A stretch of DNA of 45,966 bases, from positions 1 through 45,966 of the forward strand of contig NZ_WIXN01000026.1 in NCBI RefSeq assembly GCF_010994035.1, given 5' to 3'. Shown piece by piece: positions 7,784 through 16,954 of this stretch. Origin of the DNA: Virgibacillus aidingensis (lineage in GTDB: Bacteria > Bacillota > Bacilli > Bacillales > Amphibacillaceae). Below the pieces are notes generated by a model. The model was not told the origin of the DNA and did no database searches. It was given only the letters and a program-made list of their open reading frames with translations. Within the stretch, counting starts at the first letter, position 1. The number at the start of each line of letters is the position of its first letter. Position numbers and translations under genes: made by a program.

Positions 7784-8497
7784 ATGAAAACAAACATAGA
7801 GGAATGGAAAAGCGGGCTAAAGAACGGGATTCCCATTGCAATGGGTTATTTTGCGGTTTCATTTACCTTTGGCATTCTTGCCAAGCAAGCCGGGCTAAAT
7901 TGGTTTGAAGCGGTACTGATGTCCGTGACTAATTTAACATCAGCCGGACAGTTTGCCGGGATTACGCTTATTGCCGGTGCCGCAACCATGATTGAAATTG
8001 CTGTCACACAGCTGATTATCAATTCCCGGTATTTTCTCATGTCTTTTGCTTTATCGCAAAAAATTGATCCAAACACGTCCTTTTTCCATCGATTAACAAT
8101 GGCATATGGGATTACGGATGAAATATTCGGCGTGTCTATTGCGGCTCCAGGAAAACTAAGCCCTTATTATGCTTATGGCGTAATGAGTGCTGCTGTGCCG
8201 GGATGGGCATTGGGTACACTGTTTGGGGTTGTTTCCGGAAATATTCTTCCGCCCAGATTGATGAGTGCATTAAGTATTGCCCTGTTCGGAATGCTGATCG
8301 CTGTCATTATCCCGCCAGCAAAAGGCAATAAAACCCTTTCCGGACTGATTATCATTTCCATGGTACTGAGCTTTGCATTTGCAGAGCTTCCCGCCTTGGC
8401 GTCCATGTCATCCGGTGTAAAAATTATTATTTTAACCTTTTTAATAGCCGGTATCGCGGCATTCATCTTTCCAGTAAAGGAGCATAAGCATGAATAA
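7784..8497 (+). CDS. azlC: Branched-chain amino acid exporter, large subunit AzlC
   Basis: 237-aa membrane protein of the AzlC/YgaZ family, which with AzlD exports branched-chain amino acids and analogues. Family features are GIPIAMGYFAVSFTFGILAKQAGL near the N-terminus, a TSAGQFAG motif near residue 50, NSRYFLMSFALSQK near 85 and the TDEIF segment near 113. GGAGG precedes the ATG by 7 bp. Its stop overlaps the azlD start, indicating one transcript, and a LysR gene is divergent. The whole lysR-azlC-azlD-globin block lies between attachment-like sites at 6594 and 9627. Confidence 0.93.
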   Translation: MKTNIEEWKSGLKNGIPIAMGYFAVSFTFGILAKQAGLNWFEAVLMSVTNLTSAGQFAGITLIAGAATMIEIAVTQLIINSRYFLMSFALSQKIDPNTSFFHRLTMAYGITDEIFGVSIAAPGKLSPYYAYGVMSAAVPGWALGTLFGVVSGNILPPRLMSALSIALFGMLIAVIIPPAKGNKTLSGLIIISMVLSFAFAELPALASMSSGVKIIILTFLIAGIAAFIFPVKEHKHE

Positions 8498-8795
8498 CGC
8501 TATTTTTTACATCTTCGTGATGGCAGTGGTAACGTATCTCATTAGGGTGCTGCCGCTTACCCTTATCAGAAAAGAAATCAAAAATGTCTATATCCGATCG
8601 TTTTTATACTACGTTCCCTATGTGACATTGGCAGTAATGGTTTTTCCGGCCATTTTAGATGCTACGGCATCGCCAATTTCCGGGCTGGTTGGCTTTGTTG
8701 CTGCTATTCTTTTTGCTTACCGTGGAGCAAGCCTGGTGAGTGTTGCCCTGCTCTCCTGTTTTTCAGTATTTGTCGTGGAGCTGTTTTTGTATTGA
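8490..8795 (+). CDS. azlD: Branched-chain amino acid exporter, small subunit AzlD
   Basis: 101-aa protein with four hydrophobic segments, matching the AzlD/YgaH family (TYLIRVLPLTLIRKEIKN near the N-terminus, YVPYVTLAVMVFPAIL in the middle). It overlaps azlC by 8 bp and has its own AAAGGAG 7 bp upstream of ATG. It pairs with AzlC in the membrane. Confidence 0.93.
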   Translation: MNNAIFYIFVMAVVTYLIRVLPLTLIRKEIKNVYIRSFLYYVPYVTLAVMVFPAILDATASPISGLVGFVAAILFAYRGASLVSVALLSCFSVFVVELFLY

Positions 8796-8800
8796 ATAAA

Positions 8801-8878
8801 AAAGGGAAAGGTGCAATGTCCGAGGATGATCAATTCATTGTGGACACCACCTGTCCCTTTGACCTATAGTTTTTTTAT
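8801..8878 (+). terminator. Terminator of azlCD
   Basis: Long imperfect hairpin: AAAGGGA (8801-8807) with TCCCTTT (8854-8860), inner pairing AGGTG/CACCT and TGTCC/GGACA, followed after 10 nt by a run of seven T. Confidence 0.65.
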
Positions 8879-9104
8879 CATCCGGCAAGTCATTGGTTCC
8901 AAACTGATCATATTTGTTATACATGTTTTTACTGTATGCAGGTGACCAGCTACCAATACAGCGTCCTCAGGAAAAATAAACGGGTACTCAAAAAACCCCT
9001 CAAACTTTATACAGTCTTAAGGGTCTATCAACAACTGAACGAGATACCTGTTCCTCTTACATTCATTTAAGCAGCGCGAGACCAAACCTTTCTATCTAAA
9101 TAGC

Positions 9105-9530
9105 TTATTTGATTGTACCACTAATAACTTCCTCTTTATGATCCATAAAGGCATCAAGAACTTCATTTTTCTCTCGATTAGGCACTTCAAAATGGTCAAG
9201 TGTTTCAGCTAAAAGCTTACCTGCAGCATCAAACTCTTCCTCTGTTAGCTTCATATCATAATGTGTCGGCTCTAAATCCAGAGAATCACGGTTAGGTTCC
9301 GTACTGATGTAACGATAAGGTCCCCCTGCCTTTTCACAAACCCATAAGGTGGTCAAAACCTTGAAACCCGCTCCACGCCAGCTGTGGTTTTCGTACCAGT
9401 CCTTCATATAAGCATTATTAGTATTTTCTCCAACAATCGGGTCTTTCACTAACGCATCTCCAAAATGATCGACAACAGCTGCTATGTTATAGATACCACC
9501 CAGGCGTTCGTATAATGATTTCTCAGTCAT
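9105..9530 (-). CDS. Truncated haemoglobin, group I
   Basis: 141-aa single-domain globin. SLYERLGGIYNIAAVVDHF at the N-terminus is the group I truncated-globin signature, and THYDMKLTEEEFDAA carries the probable proximal haem-binding His. Such proteins bind O2 or NO in the cytoplasm; the role here is not shown by context. AGGAG lies 6 bp before the ATG. The central part (KDWYENHSWRGAGFKVLTTLWVCEKAGGPYRY) is longer than in typical 120-aa members. It is the last gene before the attachment-like site at 9627. Confidence 0.85.
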   Translation of the reverse strand: MTEKSLYERLGGIYNIAAVVDHFGDALVKDPIVGENTNNAYMKDWYENHSWRGAGFKVLTTLWVCEKAGGPYRYISTEPNRDSLDLEPTHYDMKLTEEEFDAAGKLLAETLDHFEVPNREKNEVLDAFMDHKEEVISGTIK

Positions 9531-9626
9531 AATGGACTCCTTTCAATTAGGTATTTATATTTGTTTACCCTTAAAAGTTGTTTGTAAAACAAGGAGCTGA
9601 CACTAGATTGTTTTTAAAAAATTTAT

Positions 9627-9644
9627 TTACTTATGGTAGGGGTC
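9627..9644 (-). other. SCC-like attachment site, left end of the 26-kb defence island
   Basis: The minus strand reads GACCCCTACCATAAGTAA, matching GAACCGTATCATAAGTAG at the end of rlmH at 14 of 18 positions, in the same orientation. Similarity continues weakly inward: TTAATATC follows both sites at similar distance (9648-9655 and 35792-35799). It lies between the globin gene and the terminator of the HerA operon. Confidence 0.55.
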
Positions 9645-9672
9645 ACCGTTAATATCTAAGGGGCAAAGAATC

Positions 9673-9703
9673 GAAAAAACGAGCTTGATATCTCAGGCTC
9701 GTT
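9673..9703 (-). terminator. Terminator of the SIR2-HerA operon
   Basis: Arms AACGAGC (9678-9684) and GCTCGTT (9697-9703), with extra pairing inside. On the minus strand the stem is followed by six T. It lies about 260 bp after the herA stop and inside the attachment-like site. Confidence 0.7.
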
Positions 9704-9757
9704 ACTCTACTTTTAAAGCACTGTATTAGCTCTGTACTATTTCCTAACTTTTTAGGT

Positions 9758-9865
9758 TTAAAAACTTTTTAAGACTTCATCGTATTCCAATATTACAGTT
9801 TTATTATTACCCTTTTCATCTACATTTATCTGTCTATTAAATATAATGTCACCTTTAGTACGTCT
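9758..9865 (-). pseudogene. C-terminal fragment of an unidentified gene
   Basis: A 35-codon open stretch with no start, preceded by a stop, reading GDIIFNRQINVDEKGNN... and ending at TAA. Its composition looks like real protein. It lies between the herA terminator and herA stop and is probably debris left by insertion or deletion. I cannot assign a family. Confidence 0.3.
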
Positions 9866-9961
9866 TTAGTATTGATAAACAAACAATTGATACATTGGGT
9901 ACTTTTCCCATCTAACCTACTTTTTAGAAGGGCATGTATTAAATTTCGGTTTATGTCTCTA

Positions 9962-11776
9962 CTATACTCTTAATTCGCCAATCTGGACTTGCCATAGCTC
10001 ACTCGGCTTTATTGTTGCTGACTCCCTTCCATAATCTTCCCCGCTGATTAAGACTTCCATAGGAACAACAAATGATTCACCGGCCATTAATGCAACACCT
10101 GTTTTTAAATGTGTTAGCCTAAACAATTGAGAATCATTTATATATGGAATGCTTTTACGCATTTGGTCTAAATCCAAATTACTTCTAATTCTATGCAAAA
10201 TAAAATTGTTACATTGTGACAATACAGTTTTTGATAATTCACTTGGCCTTTGGCTCGCTACAATTAAAAATAAACCAAACTTTCGACCTTCCTTGGATAT
10301 TCTTTCAAACATTCGTAATGACTTTATTTGCCCTTCCTGATTTGTATCAGTAAGATATCTGTGTGCTTCATCTAAAATAAAGTTATATATCTTGCTTATT
10401 TGCCTATCATTTTTCCTTACTTCCTTTTGTCTTTCTAGTACTTCTCTTAATAGATAACTTGTATAAAATAGTAAGTCATTATCATCGAGTGAAGAGCAAT
10501 CAAATATAGTTAACGCTTTTTGAAATTGTATTATTTCATTAAAAGAATTAATTTTTTCGCTATTGTTATCAAATAAGGTATTTGAATAAGTAAGAATTAA
10601 ATTATCAATACGTGTCATTAAAGTAGAACAATGGGATCTTACTTGTGAGTTCCCTTTGGATTCCTCCAGCAATAGAATCATATCTATCCCATCTTTTATC
10701 TCTGTTAAAGAGATAATTTTATTTGAAGCTTCTTCCAATAATGTTGTTAATTGTTTCTGGCAATGTTCATATTCAACATTAGAATGTTCTTCAATATAAG
10801 CTTGTATAACATTCTTAAAGTCACTCTCGTGGTCTTGGGGAAAATTGCCGTATTGTGCATTATATAACCTTAATACCCTTCTAATCTCATCTGATTCAAG
10901 TTTATCAAGCAATCCAACAATCTTACTTCTTTTTGTAACAGCATCTGTTTGCTGATTATTATAAAGTTCCAAAGCACAAAATGCCATTATCCATTTATGA
11001 TGGTTTTCATTTGAGCGAAACAAACTTGCCATCCTTAAACCATTGGTTAATACTGGTAGCTGCACGGCTGATGAAGGCTGTACTAAATTTATCCAATCAT
11101 CCAATGTTAGGGTTTCTAATGGTATAGCTATGTCATCCACACTAACGTAAGAAGCATATTCTTCACTAAATGCTTTATATTCATTGTGGATATCAAAGAT
11201 AATAAAATTCATCTGATTTGGATCTAACCCTCTATTTTCCAGACTTAATAATTCATTTAACATTTTTCTAACAGTTGTAGATTTTCCAGACCCTGTGTTT
11301 CCTAAAATACTCATATGATTAGTAAACAACGAATCAATTGAAAATCTAGGAATATACTGATGAGTGGTTAATTGACCTAAAGATAATGATAATGGTTCAT
11401 TATCAGGTATAAGAATACTTTGGATATCATCTACAGTTGTAAGATACACTTCTTCATTTATCATAGGAAATGTTGACAATCCATACTCAAATTTTTTATT
11501 TGAAATCTCACCAACTGGAACCGCTTCAAAATATGCATATTGATAAAACTTAGATTCCTCATAATCCATAAAAGCTTTTTCTTGTTCATAAAGTCCCGTT
11601 ACTTGATAAATAAATTTATTATTTAAATCCTTATAAATTGTGATATAATCATTTAAACCATTACAGATATAGATATCACCTTTATGATTGTGTTGAATGT
11701 CGGAAGGTGATGGAACTTCTATAACTATTTTATTGAAAAATACTTTAGTTATACTACCAATACTTTTATTCCTCAT
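9962..11776 (-). CDS. herA: HerA-type DNA translocase ATPase of a SIR2-HerA defence system
   Basis: 604-aa FtsK/HerA-family ATPase. A beta-rich HAS-barrel-like N-terminal part (residues 1-140) is followed by Walker A GNTGSGKST near residue 160, Walker B FILDEAHRY near 465, and the SQRPSEL sensor near 510. HerA proteins form hexameric rings; in SIR2-HerA systems the ring assembles with SIR2 protomers to make a large NADase/nuclease complex acting after phage infection. The ATG lies inside the last codons of the SIR2 gene (11-bp overlap), so translation is coupled. Long poly-helical region at residues 230-420 is insertion between Walker motifs, common in this family. Confidence 0.88.
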   Translation of the reverse strand: MRNKSIGSITKVFFNKIVIEVPSPSDIQHNHKGDIYICNGLNDYITIYKDLNNKFIYQVTGLYEQEKAFMDYEESKFYQYAYFEAVPVGEISNKKFEYGLSTFPMINEEVYLTTVDDIQSILIPDNEPLSLSLGQLTTHQYIPRFSIDSLFTNHMSILGNTGSGKSTTVRKMLNELLSLENRGLDPNQMNFIIFDIHNEYKAFSEEYASYVSVDDIAIPLETLTLDDWINLVQPSSAVQLPVLTNGLRMASLFRSNENHHKWIMAFCALELYNNQQTDAVTKRSKIVGLLDKLESDEIRRVLRLYNAQYGNFPQDHESDFKNVIQAYIEEHSNVEYEHCQKQLTTLLEEASNKIISLTEIKDGIDMILLLEESKGNSQVRSHCSTLMTRIDNLILTYSNTLFDNNSEKINSFNEIIQFQKALTIFDCSSLDDNDLLFYTSYLLREVLERQKEVRKNDRQISKIYNFILDEAHRYLTDTNQEGQIKSLRMFERISKEGRKFGLFLIVASQRPSELSKTVLSQCNNFILHRIRSNLDLDQMRKSIPYINDSQLFRLTHLKTGVALMAGESFVVPMEVLISGEDYGRESATIKPSELWQVQIGELRV

Positions 11777-12947
11777 CTAGATTACCACCGCTAATATAAT
11801 TTATTACATTCGAAAAGAAATGCCCATCGTCAGCAGAACTTATAGAACCTCCAATAAAATGAAAGTTAGCTTTATGTTGATGTTGCTTAATAAATTCTTC
11901 AGCATTTTCCTCTGTCTGATTACCAAATACAATCAAATTAAAGTCCTCATTATTTAAGGATTGTGAAATTAGATGATTAATATGCTGATCTGGGAATCCA
12001 TAACCAATTATAATTAGGGTTGAATCAGGTTTTTGTAGATTAACAGTAAGGGCGCGAAATAACTCGGAATATGGAGTTTGCTGCGTTTCTATATGTTTGT
12101 TAATAGTTGGATATATTAATACATCTTCTAATGACTCGTTTATTAAATTAGACTGAACAACATTTTTAACCTTACTGTCATATCTCCAATCAATAGATCC
12201 ATGTATTTTATATAATTTTACATACTTTCTAACAACACTCCATTTATCTTTATATCTATTTTCATCATCTACTAGTCTGAGTTGAAATACTGCAGGATCG
12301 AAAATCCGATTTACCGTTCCCCTAAAGCCATTTGTATATTGGATATTAAGTGACTCCATAGCAATTTCATTAAATAAATCATAGTTTGTTGTATAGATGT
12401 TTACTGGAGAATAATTTTTAATACCTCTTATTGAGAATATTGAGTTGTAAAATAACTGGTAGTTATTCTTAGTACTTAAAATACTTTTATCCTCTTTGTC
12501 ATAATCCTTAACAATACTATCAACTAAGAATTCCTTAGTTACATTAAATGACTTTATTAATTTTTCCCTTTTTTGTGATTCTAGTTTTGTTGGATTTGAA
12601 TTTTGGTCAATAAACCTTATCCCTGTATTTAACCAATTCAAATATCCTTCTATATCGGCACTATCACCACCATAGCTCCCTAGTATAAGAGATTTATTTT
12701 GTTCTTTTAGAGACTTAAATGTAGAACCCATTAATTCGACTGCCGGTAGGGAGCAACCTGAGCCAATAAAAATGTTTAAGTTTTTGCTCTGAATACCTCT
12801 TAGTAGTAATGCACTTACCTTCTCCTGCTGTTCTTCAAAACCCAAATTCTCTATAATATCTTTTCCTTCCCTGAGATAATATAAAGTTTTCGTCTGCGTC
12901 TTATCGCTCGATTCTATTTTTTCTATTTCTCTTTCAATAACTGCCAT
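11766..12947 (-). CDS. SIR2-domain NADase effector of a SIR2-HerA defence system
   Basis: 393-aa protein with a SIR2-like fold. IFIGSGCSLPA near residue 58 is the Gly-rich NAD-binding loop, TNYD near 188 and KIHGSIDW near 250 carry the conserved Asn/Asp and catalytic-type His, and IIIGYGFPDQHINHL near 315 is the C-terminal NAD-site segment. Bacterial defence SIR2 proteins hydrolyse NAD and stop the infected cell. GGAGG lies 7 bp before the ATG. It overlaps the small upstream gene by 25 bp and herA by 11 bp, so the three form a tight minus-strand operon. Codon use is markedly AT-rich, fitting transfer. Confidence 0.88.
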   Translation of the reverse strand: MAVIEREIEKIESSDKTQTKTLYYLREGKDIIENLGFEEQQEKVSALLLRGIQSKNLNIFIGSGCSLPAVELMGSTFKSLKEQNKSLILGSYGGDSADIEGYLNWLNTGIRFIDQNSNPTKLESQKREKLIKSFNVTKEFLVDSIVKDYDKEDKSILSTKNNYQLFYNSIFSIRGIKNYSPVNIYTTNYDLFNEIAMESLNIQYTNGFRGTVNRIFDPAVFQLRLVDDENRYKDKWSVVRKYVKLYKIHGSIDWRYDSKVKNVVQSNLINESLEDVLIYPTINKHIETQQTPYSELFRALTVNLQKPDSTLIIIGYGFPDQHINHLISQSLNNEDFNLIVFGNQTEENAEEFIKQHQHKANFHFIGGSISSADDGHFFSNVINYISGGNLDEE

Positions 12948-13153
12948 CCTTGTTCCTCCTCACTACTACATAGCTCATCAATGATATCCGAGACAATTTG
13001 TCTTTTATAACCATTCCAATCTGGACGATTAATAATAGTGGTATCATTTATACAATTACTCAAAAAACTCCTCAAATTACTTTTGTACCAGTAAATACTG
13101 CATAGTGCCTCTTTTAATAACTCAATGCCAACAGCTGATAAATTCTTCCCCAT
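12923..13153 (-). CDS. Small helical partner protein upstream of SIR2-HerA
   Basis: 76 aa from ATG at 13153, which follows GGTGGGGG by 8 bp; an in-frame TTG at 13171 is the longer alternative. The sequence (LLKEALCSIYWYKSNLRSFL ... DWNGYKRQIVSDIIDEL) is a compact all-helical domain with a YWYK motif. From memory, similar segments occur as N-terminal domains of larger proteins beside defence NTPases; this is recollection, not a search. It overlaps the SIR2 gene by 25 bp. It could be a separate subunit or the detached N-terminus of a once longer SIR2 protein. Confidence 0.65.
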   Translation of the reverse strand: MGKNLSAVGIELLKEALCSIYWYKSNLRSFLSNCINDTTIINRPDWNGYKRQIVSDIIDELCSSEEEQGWQLLKEK

Positions 13154-13303
13154 TATAACAACCCCCACCAAATATTCCGAGAAATCTAGATTTGTTGTAA
13201 AAAATATTCTATTTTATGCCCAAGTAGTTCTAATGATTTAAATTCTGAATCCCAACTCACTCCTCTTTCTTCATCTATAGCGATAACACTTTTACTAATC
13301 AAA

Positions 13304-13362
13304 AATGTCAGTCATCCCCCAAAAGTTTCTTCACCAAACTTTTTACTAAAATGACTGACATT
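13304..13362. repeat. Inverted repeat AATGTCAGTCAT / ATGACTGACATT
   Basis: Perfect 12-bp arms at 13304-13315 and 13351-13362, separated by 35 bp. It lies about 150 bp upstream of the small SIR2-associated gene. It could be an operator for that operon, a transposon end or part of a structured RNA; the sequence does not decide. Confidence 0.5.
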
Positions 13363-13746
13363 CGCTGATATAATCTATATTCACCTATTAGTTCCACTAG
13401 TTATTCTATTACTGTATCTGGCACTTTCTATGTTCCAATAACAAAAAACCCTAATCTTTTCCAGTTTATATAACTACTTTAAATCCCAACTCTACTCTAA
13501 TAATATCACTTTAAAACTTTTCTTACAAAAAACGCCTTTCCTATTAGACAAATAATGAAGAAAGTATAAATCTAGGTTTTAAATTTTAATTTGACAATGG
13601 ATTTACTTTATGGGTATAGGTGTGCTGATACTTGAAATTTTAAATCTAAAAATGCTTCTAAACACGAAATGCAGTATATGTAAGATTATTTATATACTAA
13701 GGTTATAGTAATATATAAATCGTTACTAGGTTGTCTTATGAATTGC

Positions 13747-13785
13747 AACAAGCCAGCATTATAAAATGCTAGCTTGTTGTTTTTC
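13747..13785 (+). terminator. Orphan plus-strand hairpin terminator
   Basis: Arms AACAAGCCAGCATT (13747-13760) and AATGCTAGCTTGTT (13765-13778), one mismatch, 4-nt loop, followed by GTTTTTC. No coding region precedes it on the plus strand, so it belongs to a lost gene or to an untranslated transcript. Confidence 0.65.
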
Positions 13786-13829
13786 TTATATATTAATTCA
13801 CAAACTTAACGATAGCAGATGACGAGTAA

Positions 13830-14256
13830 TCAACCCAGCTCTCCTAGAGACTTTTCCTTCTTTAACCTTATTCCATGTTTAATTCTTTGGCTTTTTGCTT
13901 TAGCTTCATATTCACTTATATAAGCATAAAGATTTAACATAGTTATATCATTATTTAAAAACCTATATACTGTAATAAGATGAACTTTGGATTCTCGTAG
14001 CTTTCCTAATACGTTAGCTATCTCATTAGTTCTAAGAATCCGGGTCGTATCAGCAGCAACGATAATATCAATATTTCCTTTTTGAGCGTCTTCAATCATT
14101 TTATGAAGACTTTTATTCACCTTAACCCCAGATCCAACATCAGTATAAACAGAATCTAGTTTCCAGTTTTTTCTGAGATAAATTCCTCTATTTTTTCCAT
14201 TTGTTCAGTTAAAGCACCTTCATTTTTACTAGCAGTTCGAATGTAAGCAACACAAT
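13830..14256 (-). pseudogene. Truncated, frameshifted serine recombinase
   Basis: The minus strand encodes CVAYIRTAS, the Y-x-R-x-S catalytic-serine motif of serine recombinases, close to the IS21 end. After about 30 codons a frameshift occurs near 14165, and the frame resumes (VYTDVGSGVKVNKSLHKMIEDAQKG then AADTTRILRTNEIANVLGKL) to a stop at 13830. Together this is the N-terminal catalytic domain, about 140 residues; the start and the entire C-terminal DNA-binding region are missing. It could descend from a resolvase or from the large recombinase that moved the island; too little remains to tell. The IS21 element abuts or replaces its 5' end. Confidence 0.7.
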
Positions 14257-14410
14257 TGTTTATGGCAAACTAAAAATGTACGGTTTGGCATTTAATTTAT
14301 GTATGATCCGTAGGAGCAAACATAAATTAAATGCGCCACTTGCCAACTCCCCCAAATAACTTTAAACTCCTCGTTGGACCAACAACGTTTAACAGGAGGA
14401 TATTTAGGAG

Positions 14411-15892
14411 ATGTTAGCAGTGGCACAAATTGATTATATCAGACACGAGGTAAATCAAATAGGTGAATCTTATGCCGATGTGGCTAGAAGGATGGAAGTT
14501 GACCCGCGTTCGGTAAGTAAATACGCGAACCAGGAAGAGTTCAAAAGAAAGAGAAAACAAAAGCGTAAGGCACGGGTTATGGATCCGGTTAAACCATCGT
14601 CGATAAGTGGATTAAGGAAGATCTAAAGAAGAAAAAGAAGTATCAGCGAACAGCCAAAAAAATGTATGAACAGTTAAGAGATTTCCATAGCTTTACCGGT
14701 TCAGACCGTACGATACGTGATTATGTATCGAAGAGAAAGAAAGAACTGAAGGAGTCAATGACAGAAGCAGCATTACCGCTTGAATCTATACTAGGTACTG
14801 CCCAGGTTGACTTTGGGACGGCCCCATTCAAATATGATTTAGAAACAATTGATTTACCGTATCTGGTAATGTCTTTTCCGCATAGTAACAGCTTTTATTT
14901 TCAGGTTTTTCTTTCGAAAAACACAGAATGCTTACTAGAAGGATTACAGCGCATGTTTCAACATATGGGAAGGGTTCCGAAGACGATACGGTTTGATAAT
15001 TTATCTCCTGCAGTAAACAAAATATTTTCTAAGGGGGAGCGTGAACTAACAGATACATTTGAACGTTTTGTATTGCTTCTGTAATCCAGGCAAAGGAAAT
15101 GAAAAAGGTTATGTAGAAGCAATGGTTAAGTATGTAAGAAATAACTTTTTATTGCCCGAAAATAGGATTATAAATATAGAGCATTTCAATAAAAGATTAT
15201 GGGAAATGGCAGAAAACGATCGCGACCGCGTACATTACGATAAAAAGGTACTTCAATCGAAGTTATTTGAAGAGGATTTTGATAGTTTTACCATGTTGCC
15301 TGAGAAGGGGTTTGAATGCGCCCGATACTAAGAATTAAAGTCTGACAAATACGGTTTGGTGACCATAGATAAAAAGCAATATTCAACTTCTCCGAGGTTT
15401 GCCCAGCAAAAGGTTAGGGTTCGTATTGTTTATAATGAAATTGCCATTTTAAATAAAGATCATGAAGTAATTGCCAAACACTACAGACTCTACGGCGTAA
15501 GCCGTAAATCAATGATATGGCAGCCTTATCTGGATTTATTGTCTAAACGACCAAGAGCTATCAAGTACTCGAGTATCTATAACCAATTTCCGGCTATCTG
15601 GACGGACTATTTAAAGAACTGCTCAGAAGAAGAGCAGAAGGATGTTTTACGCCTACTTGGAGAACTTCTGAAGAATGACGACTTTTCTTTACTCAATGAA
15701 GCTCTCACGATGGCTTCTTCTCATGGACATCCAAGTACAGATCAAATCAAGCATTGTTTTTACTCGATCATAAAGCAGGATCATACACATAAAGAGATAC
15801 ACCCGGCTATTAATCTACCAGATATGCCTGCAGCAACTAGAGGGCTTTCTCATTATGATGCTCTACTCCAAAGCGGGGGTGTATCTGGATGA
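14411..15892 (+). pseudogene. istA: IstA transposase, inactivated
   Basis: IS21-type transposase reading in pieces. 14411-14626 gives the helix-turn-helix region (IGESYADVARRMEVDPRSVSKYA). A frameshift near 14600 leads to 14662-15084 with the DDE-domain start (AQVDFGTAPFKYD). A deletion and frameshift near 15070 lead to 15059-15331 (NPGKGNEKGYVEAMVKYVRNNF). An in-frame TAA at 15329-15331 precedes 15356-15892. At least two frameshifts and one nonsense codon mean no active transposase is made. Its 3' end overlaps istB by 4 bp as in intact IS21 elements. Confidence 0.85.
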
Positions 15893-16590
15893 AAGAGCAA
15901 ATCGAGGCATACGCAAAGCGCCTAAAGTTGAGTTGGATTAGAGAGCATTATCATGAAATTAAAGCGGATAATAATTATGATTATCTTCTTCAGTTATTTG
16001 AAAGGGAAATAGAGAATAGGGAAGAAAGAAAAATGAACTTATTACTCAAGCAGGCACAATTGCCAAAAACAGGTGACCAGCCCTTTCATTGGGAGCATAT
16101 TCAAATCCCTCAAGGGATTGACCGGGATCGTATTCTTCAAGGTGAATTTATTCATAAAAAGGAGAATTTGATTTTATATGGTGGAGTGGGTACAGGGAAA
16201 ACATATTTGGCAACCTTAATCGGCTTAAATGCCATACATAGGTACGGCACCAAAGTGAAGTTCTTTACATTGGCAGCTTTAGCAAATAAGTTAATTGAGG
16301 CGAACCAGAATGGTTCCCTCCCCAGGCTGATCAAGCAGCTTGAAAGGTTGAAGCTCTTAATTTTGGATGAACTAGGTTACATTCCTCTTCATAAAAAAGG
16401 CGCGGAGCTATTGTTTCAAGTCATTTATAAAAGCCTGGTGATTACTACCAATCTACAATTTGGGCAGTGGAATCATGTTTTTGGAAATCCAATACTAACA
16501 GAAGCAGTGATTGATCGGCTGATCCACCATTCCCATCTACTCCTTTTTAACGGTGAAAGTTTCCGTTATAAGGAATCTTTATTACAGTAA
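15889..16590 (+). CDS. istB: IstB-like AAA+ helper ATPase of the IS21 element
   Basis: 233-aa DnaC-like ATPase that helps IstA choose targets. Walker A GGVGTGKT near residue 98, Walker B LLILDELGYIP near 155, sensor ITTNL near 186. It is about 15-20 residues shorter than usual, and a few residues that normally sit between FQVI and VITTNL (the CYERRS-type loop) are missing, suggesting a small in-frame deletion. With istA broken it is probably an orphan. Confidence 0.85.
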   Translation: MKEQIEAYAKRLKLSWIREHYHEIKADNNYDYLLQLFEREIENREERKMNLLLKQAQLPKTGDQPFHWEHIQIPQGIDRDRILQGEFIHKKENLILYGGVGTGKTYLATLIGLNAIHRYGTKVKFFTLAALANKLIEANQNGSLPRLIKQLERLKLLILDELGYIPLHKKGAELLFQVIYKSLVITTNLQFGQWNHVFGNPILTEAVIDRLIHHSHLLLFNGESFRYKESLLQ

Positions 16591-16660
16591 TACGTTGAGG
16601 CGGTAAGTGGCATGCATTTTTAATTGCCATTCATACATTTTTTACTTGCCAAATACAACA

Positions 16661-16909
16661 GAGGCATTTCAAAGCAAAAGAGTTAACGTCCAGCGTAGAT
16701 TAAAAGGAAAAGATCAATTATTTTTAACAAGTTTAGATAAAAGAGTAATATGTGATTATGGTTCAAGTGCCAATTGTTTAGTGCAAAATAAAAGTTAAGA
16801 GTATTGCAACCAAAATATTAGAAGGTTCCACAAAAAAAGGCTTACCAGCCCCCTCAAAATACCCTGTCGTTATTGGTGTCGAATCAATAAATGATGGGAG
16901 AGTGGAAGG
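16661..16909 (+). other. Unassigned fragment between two IS21 remnants
   Basis: Short protein-like stretches in different frames (for example VNVQRRLKGKDQLFLTSLDK near 16683-16742 and STKKGLPAPSKYPVVIGVES near 16830-16890) suggest the remains of a gene cut by the insertions. No start or ribosome site is convincing and I cannot name a family. Confidence 0.25.
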
Positions 16910-16948
16910 ATGCTAGCAATGCCTGAAATCAATTATATCAAAAAATAA
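16910..16948 (+). mobile_element. 5' scrap of another IS21-family istA
   Basis: ATG at 16910 opens MLAMPEINYIKK and then a stop. It mirrors the start of the nearby istA (MLAVAQIDYIRHE), so it is the first dozen codons of a related element cut off by a rearrangement. Confidence 0.45.
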
Positions 16949-16954
16949 GGAATA

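Larger units (their letters stand above)
13154..13829. other. AT-rich non-coding region upstream of the SIR2-HerA operon
   Basis: About 680 bp with no supported gene. It contains a 12-bp inverted repeat (13304-13362) and a plus-strand hairpin terminator (13747-13785). No plus-strand gene ends ahead of that terminator. Confidence 0.4.
14257..16660 (+). mobile_element. IS21-family insertion sequence with decayed istA
   Basis: istA (broken) and istB are flanked by imperfect terminal inverted repeats: TGTTTATGGCAAAC-TAAAAATG from 14257 inward and, on the opposite strand from 16660, TGTTGTATTTGGCAAGTAAAAAATG. IS21-family elements typically begin with TG and end with CA, as here. I found no convincing target-site duplication (the flanks differ), suggesting later rearrangement. 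Confidence 0.75.
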
